From an uncultured Rhodanobacter sp. (lineage in GTDB: Bacteria > Pseudomonadota > Gammaproteobacteria > Xanthomonadales > Rhodanobacteraceae): DNA of 6,876 nt. A program made the position numbers and the translations under genes. The stretch covers positions 1 through 6,876 of the forward strand of contig CALCWL010000421.1 in assembly GCA_937906285.1 (NCBI GenBank). The letters run 5' to 3'. Every line of letters starts with the position of its first letter. Position 1 is the stretch's first letter. Of this stretch, positions 1 through 5,737 are shown one piece after another. The notes below the pieces were generated by a model that was not told the DNA's origin, did not search any database, and saw only the letters and a program-made list of their open reading frames with translations.

Positions 1-714
1 CAGCGGCGAGAGCCGCGCCAGCAGCAGGCTGCCGGCCACGACGAGGCCGAGCAGCGCGAGCACCAGCCAACCCGCGACGCGCAGGCCGAACACCAGCGGG
101 ATGGTGCGCGCGCCGATGGCGCGATCCTCCTCGAGGTCGTTCCAGTCGGCGGGGATGTTCTGGCCGCCGACTTCCCACAGCATCAGCCAGCCCAGCATCA
201 GGGCCAGCCCCGCCAGCGAGGGTGACGGCACCACGGCGAACACGGCGGCGACGGGGCCGGCGGATTTCACCAGGCCGCTGACCACGGTGCGCCACCAGGT
301 GACCTTGAGCAGTTTCACGTAGGCCACTTCCAGCAGCGCTGCGGCGAGCAGGATGACGAGGATCCACGGGTTGAGCAGCCAGATGCCGAGCACGGCCAGC
401 GCGAACCACAGGCCGAACCAGGCCAGCGCGCCCTTCATGCTGACCAGGTTCTGCGCCAGCGGGTAGCGCATGGCGGAGGCTTCCACGGCGTAGCCGGGAG
501 TGAGCCCGCCGGCCAGTTTCTGCTTGTCGTCCTTGACGCCGACCAGGTCGTTCAGCGCATAGATCGCGGTGTAGCCGGCCAGCGCGGTACCCAGGCAGAT
601 CGCCAGCACTTGCCAGTCGGGGAAGCGGCCCAGCCACAGCAGGGCGACGAAACCGGGCATGGCGATGTCGAGCACGCCGTGCAGGGAGCGCGAGAGAGCG
701 AGGAAGCGGCGCAT
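1..714 (-). CDS. eboC: UbiA-family prenyltransferase, EboC-like (3' end cut by window edge)
   Basis: Integral-membrane aromatic/cyclitol-type prenyltransferase; the family transfers a prenyl chain from a prenyl diphosphate to an acceptor at the inner membrane. The first 238 residues are visible with no stop; family members are usually about 280-300 residues, so the C-terminal helices lie off the left edge. Many hydrophobic segments are visible (for example residues 19-38, 98-127, 142-162, 165-183, 207-232). The first Asp-rich region reads NDLVGVKDD (55-63): the usual N-D-x-x-D-x-x-x-D has Gly in place of the middle Asp. The second is D190-W-N-D193-L-E-E-D197-R, the normal Mg-diphosphate motif, followed by GARTIP. 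The ATG start is supported by GAGG eight bases upstream, inside the end of the ubiG-like gene, which stops only 4 bases before. As last visible gene of a cluster with EboD- and EboE-like genes, EboC is preferred over UbiA, MenA or haem O synthase. Family sure; ebo assignment from context. Confidence 0.85.
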   Translation of the reverse strand, partial: MRRFLALSRSLHGVLDIAMPGFVALLWLGRFPDWQVLAICLGTALAGYTAIYALNDLVGVKDDKQKLAGGLTPGYAVEASAMRYPLAQNLVSMKGALAWFGLWFALAVLGIWLLNPWILVILLAAALLEVAYVKLLKVTWWRTVVSGLVKSAGPVAAVFAVVPSPSLAGLALMLGWLMLWEVGGQNIPADWNDLEEDRAIGARTIPLVFGLRVAGWLVLALLGLVVAGSLLLARLSPL

Positions 715-718
715 GCGT

Positions 719-1429
719 TCAACCTCGGTTCGTGAAGCTCGCCATGTAGTTGATGTCCTCGCGCCCCGGCGCCACGCGGAAGCTGCGCTTGAGCGGGTGG
801 TACATGAGGCTGGCCACCGCGTTGAACTGCAGCCCCGCCGCGCTTGCCCACGCGCGCATCTCGGTCGGGCGGATCAGCTTGCGGTAGCTGTGGGTGCCGC
901 GCGGCAGCAGGCCGAGGATGTACTCGCCGGCCACGATGGCGAAGGCGAACGCCTTGAGGTTGCGGTTGATGGTGGAGAAGAAGGCCACGCCGCCGGGCCT
1001 GAGCAACTGCGCGCAGGCGGCGATCGCGCGCGCGGGCTCGGGCACGTGTTCGAGCATCTCCATGCAGGTCACCGCGTCGAAGCTGCCGGCCTCCTCGCGC
1101 GCCAGCGTTTCCACGTCGATCTCGCGGTAGTCGATGGCCAGGGCGCCGCGTTCGGCATGCTGGCGCGCCACGTTCAGCGACAGCGTGGAGAGGTCGATGC
1201 CGGTGACTCGCGCGCCGTGTTTCGCCAGCGCCTCGGTGAGGATGCCGCCGCCGCAGCCCACGTCCACGACGCGCGGCGCGGCGCCGGTCAGGCGGTCGGT
1301 GATGAAGCGCAGGCGCAGGCCGTTGATGGCGTGCAGCTGGCCCATCTTGCCGTGCGGGTCCCACCACAGTCGGGCGATGCGGTTGAAGTGCGCGATCTCC
1401 GCGGCGTCAACATTCGGCGATTCGGTCAT
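719..1429 (-). CDS. ubiG: UbiG-like SAM-dependent O-methyltransferase
   Basis: Class I SAM-dependent methyltransferase closely resembling UbiG, which performs both O-methylations of ubiquinone synthesis on polyprenylated hydroxybenzenes. It is 236 residues, normal for UbiG. The N-terminal signature EIAHFNRIARLWWD (11-24) is typical. SAM motif I is VVDVGCGGG (54-62) with acidic D79 ending the second strand. CMEMLEHVP (122-130) carries the Glu/Glu/His set (E124, E127, H128) equivalent to the metal-linked residues of E. coli UbiG. A hydrophobic insertion (about 160-180) matches the segment that lets UbiG dock on membranes and reach lipid substrates. The start ATG lies inside the end of the eboD-like gene, giving a 23-base overlap; no good Shine-Dalgarno is visible, so translation is probably coupled. 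It sits between a cyclase and a prenyltransferase, which fits methylation of a cyclic, possibly prenylated product. It may be the genome's only ubiG or a cluster-specific paralogue; the sequence alone does not decide. Confidence 0.9.
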   Translation of the reverse strand: MTESPNVDAAEIAHFNRIARLWWDPHGKMGQLHAINGLRLRFITDRLTGAAPRVVDVGCGGGILTEALAKHGARVTGIDLSTLSLNVARQHAERGALAIDYREIDVETLAREEAGSFDAVTCMEMLEHVPEPARAIAACAQLLRPGGVAFFSTINRNLKAFAFAIVAGEYILGLLPRGTHSYRKLIRPTEMRAWASAAGLQFNAVASLMYHPLKRSFRVAPGREDINYMASFTNRG

Positions 1430-2555
1430 GGGTGGGGCGAGTCCAGCATTGCAAGGTGGCGATGGCGTCGGCGAGTTCGCCGCGGCGGATGTCGTTGACG
1501 AACACCCCGGTACCCACGGCGGTGGGGAGCGGCACGCGCTGGGCGCCGTTGCGATGCTCGACGCGGTCCAGCAGCGACTGCCACATCAGCGTGGCGTCGA
1601 GCAGTTCCAGCGGCGGCGCCAGGCCCAGGCGTTCGACCAGGGCGAGGATGCGTGCGGCGGCCGCATCGGCGAGCAGGCCGCGGCCGTGGGCGATGGCGAC
1701 GGAGACCAGGATGTCCAGCAGCACCGCCTCGCCGTGCAACAGGTGGTCCTCGTGTCGCGTTTCCAGGCCGTAGCTGAAGGTGTGGCCGAAATCCGCCACG
1801 CGCGCCAGCTCGTCCTCGAACAGGTTGGGTGCCAGCTCCTGCAGCATGTCGTCGATGGCGCGGTCGAGGATCGCGCCGCCAGCCTCGCCCTGGAACGCGC
1901 CGGCGATGCTGGCGGCGCCGTGGCGTTCCAGCAGGATGAACAGCGCGGCGTCCTTGATTACCGCGAGCTTGACGATCTCGCACACGCCGTTGCGCAGATG
2001 CCGCGGCGGCAGGGTACGCAGCAGGCGGCGATCGAGCAGTACGCGCCGCGGCGGCTCGAAGCTGCCGAGGCGGTTCTTGCGGCCGTTGAAGTTGATGCCG
2101 TTCTTGATTCCCACCGCCGCGTCCACGTAGCCCATCAAGGTGGTGGGCACCTTGATGTGCGGCACGCCGCGGCGGTAGCTGGAGGCCGCGAAGCCGACCA
2201 CGTCGGTGAGCACACCGCCGCCGATGGCGAGGATGGGCTCGTCGCGGCGATGGATGGGGAATTCGTCGAGCGTACGCAGCAGACCCTGCCACGCCTCCAT
2301 CGTCTTGCCGCGCTCGCCGCCGGGCAGCGCGACGATGCGCGCGTCGATGCCGTGGTGCGCGAAGTAAGCGGCGAGACGTGCGCCGTGATGGGCCAGCACC
2401 ACCTCGTCCACCACCACGAAGCGCCGGCCGCCGGCGATGCGACCATCGGCCAGCAAGACATCGCTGGCCGGGTCGAACACGTCGGCCACGTTGCACAACT
2501 CGTACTCGATGCGCCGCGTCTCGCTGACCCGCCAGCGCATGGCCGCTGCGTTCAT
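1407..2555 (-). CDS. eboD: Sugar-phosphate cyclase, 3-dehydroquinate synthase superfamily, EboD-like
   Basis: NAD- and metal-dependent sugar-phosphate cyclase related to AroB (3-dehydroquinate synthase) and to 2-epi-5-epi-valiolone synthases; likely converts a phosphorylated keto-sugar to a carbocycle in the cytoplasm. It has 382 residues, slightly longer than typical AroB (about 360). Visible are the nucleotide-binding IGGGVLTDVVGF (111-122), YRRGVPHIKVPTT (127-139), the segment D145-AAVGIKNG and KNRLGSF (160-166). Metal ligands are conserved: E193 (CEIVK), H258 (FGHTF) and H274 (LLHGEA). The residue four after H258 is Tyr262 (GHTFSY), whereas AroB has a catalytic His there (GHTFGHA), so this is probably not housekeeping AroB. 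The ATG overlaps the luxS stop as ATGA and has a good GGGAG ribosome site at 2561-2565; a second Met at residue 6 is less likely. EboD is the best name because EboC- and EboE-like genes flank it. The natural substrate is unknown. Confidence 0.85.
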   Translation of the reverse strand: MNAAAMRWRVSETRRIEYELCNVADVFDPASDVLLADGRIAGGRRFVVVDEVVLAHHGARLAAYFAHHGIDARIVALPGGERGKTMEAWQGLLRTLDEFPIHRRDEPILAIGGGVLTDVVGFAASSYRRGVPHIKVPTTLMGYVDAAVGIKNGINFNGRKNRLGSFEPPRRVLLDRRLLRTLPPRHLRNGVCEIVKLAVIKDAALFILLERHGAASIAGAFQGEAGGAILDRAIDDMLQELAPNLFEDELARVADFGHTFSYGLETRHEDHLLHGEAVLLDILVSVAIAHGRGLLADAAAARILALVERLGLAPPLELLDATLMWQSLLDRVEHRNGAQRVPLPTAVGTGVFVNDIRRGELADAIATLQCWTRPTHDRIAEC

Positions 2556-3043
2556 GCGATCTCCCGCCACGCCGCGCGGCGTGCCAGCACTCCGCGCGCC
2601 ACGCCCTGCGCCGCGGCGAGATCGTGCTGGCGCCAGTGGCCGCACTGCCCGATGTTCGCGTAGGGCACGGCGGTGGCGGTGAGCACGCCGCGCAGGACGG
2701 CCTCCAGCGTCTGCTCGATCACCTCGCGGCGACCCTCGTTCAGCAGCGTGAGGTAGAAGCCGGTGCGGCAACCCATCACGCCCACGCCGATGAAATGCGC
2801 GGGCAGCAGGCGGCCGAAGCCTTCGAGCAGGAAATGTTCCAGCGAATGCAGCGCGGCGCTGTCCATGCAGACGCCGGCGTTGGGCAGGCGCCAGCGCAGG
2901 TCGACGGTGTAGACCACGTCGCCGTGCGATCCGACGTGCGCGCCGCGCAGCTTCACGCTGGGCGCCTTCAACCGGCGGTGATCCAGCTCGCCGATGGTGT
3001 CGGCGGCCCAGCCCAGGGTTTCCGGATCGACCACGGCGTTCAT
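2552..3043 (-). CDS. luxS: LuxS-family S-ribosylhomocysteine lyase homologue
   Basis: LuxS cleaves S-ribosylhomocysteine to homocysteine and DPD, the precursor of autoinducer-2, through metal-assisted aldose-ketose shifts and a beta-elimination. This 163-residue protein is the usual LuxS length and keeps every hallmark: D21-H22 near the N-terminus (E. coli DHTRMEAP), R50 in VDLRWRLPN, the HSLEH metal/catalytic motif (H66, E69, H70), MGCRTGFYL with catalytic Cys92, and the third metal ligand Cys134 in GQCG. Hence it is probably an active enzyme. It is sandwiched between eboE-like and eboD-like genes with ATGA overlaps at both ends, so it is translated with the pathway; no separate Shine-Dalgarno is visible. 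No pfs (nucleosidase that makes the LuxS substrate) is nearby. It could recycle homocysteine from the methyltransferase product in the cluster, or act on a pathway sugar. The family call is nearly certain; the physiological substrate is open. Confidence 0.93.
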   Translation of the reverse strand: MNAVVDPETLGWAADTIGELDHRRLKAPSVKLRGAHVGSHGDVVYTVDLRWRLPNAGVCMDSAALHSLEHFLLEGFGRLLPAHFIGVGVMGCRTGFYLTLLNEGRREVIEQTLEAVLRGVLTATAVPYANIGQCGHWRQHDLAAAQGVARGVLARRAAWREIA

Positions 3044-4278
3044 CGCTGCGCAATGGCCGCGAGGTGGCGGTGGCTGGCGTCCAGCGCCTGCTGCCAGCCG
3101 TCCACGTGGTGGTACAGCTCCACCGCGCCGTAGCCGCGGAAGCCGTGGTCGTTGAGCGCGGCGAAGCTGGCTGCCAGGTCCAGCGTGCCTTCGCCGGGGA
3201 TCTCGTGGAAATGCACGATGCCGGTGCGCGTGTTGGCCACCATCTTGTCCACCAGCGCGGGCCCGCGCGCGCCGCGCAGCCAGGCGAGGACGGGGTGGGC
3301 GCGCTCCAACGCATCGAAGCTGAGCCCGGGCACCGAGATCAGGTAGGTGAAGAGCTCGTCGTCCAGCGGCGAGGCGCCGGCGTACAGGCTGCCGTAGTCC
3401 ACCCAGCGTGCCGCCTGCACGAGACCGGCGCGCGCGAGCAGGACGTCGATGCGCCGCTGCCGCGCGGCATCCGGCGCGCGATCGGCGAAGTACAGCGGAT
3501 GGCTGCCGTCCAGCAGCAGGTAGTCGGCACCGTCGGGGAAATACACCAGCGTGCTGGCGTGGTCGAGGTTGAGGGCGAGCGCGTCGCTGTCTTCCGCGAT
3601 CTTCAGGTTCCAGCCCGCGCGCGCGTCGGAGATGTGCAGGTAACGCGCCTGCGGCGCGGCCTGCGCCAGCGCGGCGAGGTAGTCGGACTCGGAGCAGTAC
3701 GCATGGCACAGGTCGATGTGCAGCGCGAAGCGCGGCGAGCCCACTGCGGCGATCAGCGCCTGGCCTTGCGCGAGCGTCTCGATCGCCATGCCCGGCTCGG
3801 GTTCGATCAGCAGGGTGATGTCTTCGTCATCACGGATCTCGGTGAGGCATTCGCGGATGGATTCGGCCAGCACGTCGAGCGGATCCACCTGCGGCTGGCG
3901 CATGTGTTCCTCGCGCACGAAGCCGCTGCCGCAGGTGACCAGGTTCGTGCCCAGTCGGCGCGCCACGCGGATGCCGCGCTTGACCAGGTCGATGCGCCGC
4001 TTGCGCCCGGCCGTGTCCAGCGACATCAGCGAGGGCTCGTGCGGGCGCGACGGCGTGAAGAAGTGCGAAGCGGTGGCCACGCAGGCCGGCGCGATGCCGG
4101 CGCGCGCCAGTCGGCGCTTCACTGCGTCGAGATCGTCGTCGCCGAGGTCGAACGGATTGAAGTGATCGCGATGGAAGGCGATTTCCATCCCGGCGTAGCC
4201 CGCGCGCGCCACCGCGTCGATGGCGTCGAGGAAGGGCAAGCGGGTGAGTCCGAAGCTGCTGTACGCGAGGTCGATCAT
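3040..4278 (-). CDS. eboE: TIM-barrel sugar phosphate isomerase/epimerase, EboE-like
   Basis: Xylose-isomerase-like TIM-barrel protein (AP endonuclease 2/sugar isomerase superfamily), expected to isomerise or epimerise a sugar or cyclitol using a divalent metal. From the chosen ATG it has 412 residues, well above the roughly 260-300 of simple family members. Barrel signatures are visible: MIDLAYSSFG (1-10), AGMEIAFH (29-36), LLIEPEPG with likely ligand E159, LHIDLCHAYC with D189, YLHISDA with H215, and late strands IVHFHEIPGEG (354-364) and GAVELYHH with E387. Between H215/D218 and H356 is an insertion of about 130 residues. The ATG at 4278 is preferred because the recognisable barrel begins there; a TTG codon 11 codons earlier is in frame but unsupported. 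No Shine-Dalgarno is visible, and a GC hairpin ends 8 bases before the ATG. It is first in the five-gene cluster and overlaps luxS by ATGA. Family sure; ebo identity from context. Confidence 0.85.
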   Translation of the reverse strand: MIDLAYSSFGLTRLPFLDAIDAVARAGYAGMEIAFHRDHFNPFDLGDDDLDAVKRRLARAGIAPACVATASHFFTPSRPHEPSLMSLDTAGRKRRIDLVKRGIRVARRLGTNLVTCGSGFVREEHMRQPQVDPLDVLAESIRECLTEIRDDEDITLLIEPEPGMAIETLAQGQALIAAVGSPRFALHIDLCHAYCSESDYLAALAQAAPQARYLHISDARAGWNLKIAEDSDALALNLDHASTLVYFPDGADYLLLDGSHPLYFADRAPDAARQRRIDVLLARAGLVQAARWVDYGSLYAGASPLDDELFTYLISVPGLSFDALERAHPVLAWLRGARGPALVDKMVANTRTGIVHFHEIPGEGTLDLAASFAALNDHGFRGYGAVELYHHVDGWQQALDASHRHLAAIAQR

Positions 4279-4286
4279 GCGCCGGG

Positions 4287-4302
4287 CCGGGCGCGAGCCC
4301 GG
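4287..4302 (-). promoter_or_regulatory. GC hairpin in the eboE-like gene's 5' untranslated region
   Basis: Perfect 6-bp inverted repeat, CCGGGC/GCCCGG, around a 4-base loop. It ends 8 bases before the eboE-like ATG, exactly where a ribosome binding site should be, and no Shine-Dalgarno is visible. If transcribed it could lower translation of the first gene. In DNA this GC-rich, such repeats also arise by chance. Confidence 0.3.
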
Positions 4303-4348
4303 GGTGGACAAAGTGGCGCAAGCGTGTCGGCGCGGCGGCGGGACCGCC

Positions 4349-4362
4349 TTGACTCAAGTCAA
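4349..4362. promoter_or_regulatory. FNR/Anr/Dnr-type palindromic operator
   Basis: TTGACTCAAGTCAA is a perfect two-fold palindrome apart from its two central bases. It fits the FNR/CRP-superfamily consensus TTGAY-N4-RTCAA recognised by oxygen- or NO-sensing regulators such as FNR, Anr or Dnr. It stands out as an AT-richer island in very GC-rich surroundings, between the triheme cytochrome gene and the eboE-like gene. Its centre is 77 bp upstream of the eboE-like ATG. Class II activation (centre at -41.5) would put the start of transcription near 4314, leaving a leader of about 35 bases; the -10 region there (around 4321-4326) is poor. Motif match is seen; the regulator and its effect are inferred. 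Confidence 0.55.
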
Positions 4363-4417
4363 CGCGGGCGGCGACGGCGCGCCGCCGCGACAATACGCGC
4401 CGAGGCCGCCGGCTGCC

Positions 4418-4434
4418 GTCGCGCGATGCGCGAC
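4418..4434 (-). terminator. Hairpin after triheme cytochrome gene, possible terminator
   Basis: GTCGCGC/GCGCGAC forms a perfect 7-bp stem with a 3-base loop, beginning 16 bases after the cytochrome stop codon. No run of T follows on the minus strand, so it is not a classical intrinsic terminator. It may stabilise the 3' end of the message or act with Rho. Confidence 0.35.
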
Positions 4435-4450
4435 CGCGCCGGCGCGACGC

Positions 4451-5737
4451 TCAATCGACCGGCGTATGCCGCGACCGACTCACCTCGGCGGGCGTCACCG
4501 CGCTGGCCTTGTTCGACCATGACTGGCGGATGTAGCTGACCACTGCGGCGACGTCCTCGTCGTTGAGCTGCTGCGCGAACGGCGGCATCGAATATGGCCG
4601 CGGGTTGGCCGCGGTGGCCGGGGCGAAGCCGCCGAGCAGCACGCTGCGGATCGCGTTGACGCTGGTCGGCCCCGTTACTGAAGTGTTGCCGTCCAGCGGC
4701 GGGTAGACACCGGCCGCCCCCTGGCCGTTGTCGCCGTGACAGTCGGCGCAGTGCTTCGCGTAGAGCTTGCCGCCCTGTTCGTGGCTGGACGCCTGCTGGA
4801 ACGCGCTGGCAACCGGCGCGCGCGGCGGCAGCGATTGCAGGTAAGTCGCCACCGCCCGCAGGTCGGCGTCAGTCAGGTGCTGGGTGCTCAGCCGCACCAC
4901 ATCGGCCATCGGCCCGAACGCGCTGCCCTTGGACGACTGGCCGGTCTTCAGCAAGTCGACCACGTCCTGCGCGCTCCAGCCTTCCAGGCCGCCGCCGGTG
5001 CGCGTGCTGAGGTCGGGCGCGTACCAGTCCAGCTGCGGGATCTGGCCGCCGGTGAGGTGCTGGTTCTGCTCGATGCCGCCGAGCGAATCGCGCGGCGCAT
5101 GGCATTCGTTGCAGTGGCCCAGCCCCTGCACCAGGTAGGCGCCGCGATTCCATTGCGGCGACTGCGCGGGGTCGGGCTCGTACACGCCCGGCTTGAAGTA
5201 CAGCGCGCGCCACGCCACCAGGCTGCTGCGCACGTTGTAGGGAAACTCCAGGCCGGTCGGCTGCGCCGGCCGGTTCACCGGCGGCAGCGATTTCAGATAG
5301 GCGAAGATCGACAGCGCATCGTCGCGCGTGACCCTGGTGAACGAGGTGTAGGAGAACACCGGATACAGCAGCTGACCATGCCGGCCCTTGCCCAGGTGCA
5401 ACGCGGCCCAGAACTCGTCGAAGCTCCACTGGCCGATGCCGGTATCCGCATCCGGCGTGATGTTCGGCGCCGGCACGTCGCCGAACGGCGTGGCCAGCGA
5501 ACGGCCGCCGGCATACGGCTGGCCGCCGCGCGCGGTGTGGCAGGCGGCGCAATCGCCGGCGGTGGCGAGGTACTTGCCCTGCTCGATCCGCGCCGGATCC
5601 GCCAGCGCGGCCGCCTCGGCCTCGCGCTGGACCGGCGTGGACGGCGCACTGCGGTCGCGCGCCAGAGACCACCACGCGGCCGCGCCGATCAGCAGCAGCA
5701 CCACCAGCAAGCCGGCACCGCGTCGCAACCACTTCAT
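4451..5737 (-). CDS. Membrane-anchored triheme cytochrome c, dehydrogenase-subunit type
   Basis: Triheme cytochrome c like the cytochrome subunits of membrane alcohol, aldehyde and gluconate dehydrogenases, which pass electrons from a periplasmic dehydrogenase to ubiquinone or a terminal oxidase. It has 428 residues. An N-terminal hydrophobic stretch (about 8-24, after KWLRR) is an uncleaved anchor or signal sequence. Haem sites are CAACH (63-67), CNECH (209-213) and CADCH (330-334). Likely distal Met ligands are M277 (FGPMADV) for domain 2 and M384 (YSMPPF) for domain 3. Domain 1 (68-208) contains no Met at all; the position that carries one in relatives (LYPAMPY) reads YPVFSY. The start is well supported: GAGGTGA at 5742-5748, and ATGA overlap with the upstream diheme cytochrome. 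No dehydrogenase gene is adjacent in the window, so the electron donor is unknown. Family sure, partner unknown. Confidence 0.9.
   Translation of the reverse strand: MKWLRRGAGLLVVLLLIGAAAWWSLARDRSAPSTPVQREAEAAALADPARIEQGKYLATAGDCAACHTARGGQPYAGGRSLATPFGDVPAPNITPDADTGIGQWSFDEFWAALHLGKGRHGQLLYPVFSYTSFTRVTRDDALSIFAYLKSLPPVNRPAQPTGLEFPYNVRSSLVAWRALYFKPGVYEPDPAQSPQWNRGAYLVQGLGHCNECHAPRDSLGGIEQNQHLTGGQIPQLDWYAPDLSTRTGGGLEGWSAQDVVDLLKTGQSSKGSAFGPMADVVRLSTQHLTDADLRAVATYLQSLPPRAPVASAFQQASSHEQGGKLYAKHCADCHGDNGQGAAGVYPPLDGNTSVTGPTSVNAIRSVLLGGFAPATAANPRPYSMPPFAQQLNDEDVAAVVSYIRQSWSNKASAVTPAEVSRSRHTPVD

Noticed and set aside
1407..2555. Housekeeping aroB (3-dehydroquinate synthase)
   Set aside because: The catalytic GHTFGHA histidine is Tyr here, and the gene sits with EboC- and EboE-like genes rather than with aroK or other shikimate genes.
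659..2663. Long plus-strand open frames opposite the ubiG- and eboD-like genes
   Set aside because: High GC leaves antisense frames open by chance. Their composition is Arg/Ala/Gly-rich with no domain signature, while the minus-strand frames have clear families.
4279..4311. Upstream TTG start extending the EboE-like protein by 11 residues
   Set aside because: The extra residues (Pro/Arg-rich) precede the natural first barrel strand, the codon is rare as a start, and no ribosome site supports it.
4349..4400. Plus-strand promoter from the palindrome with GACAAT (4389-4394) as -10
   Set aside because: The spacing is about four bases longer than a class II FNR promoter, and there is no plus-strand gene to drive; it would only make antisense RNA to the cytochrome gene.
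3064..4539. 491-codon plus-strand open frame opposite the eboE-like gene
   Set aside because: It is the antisense shadow of a recognisable TIM-barrel gene and also crosses the intergenic gap into the cytochrome gene.
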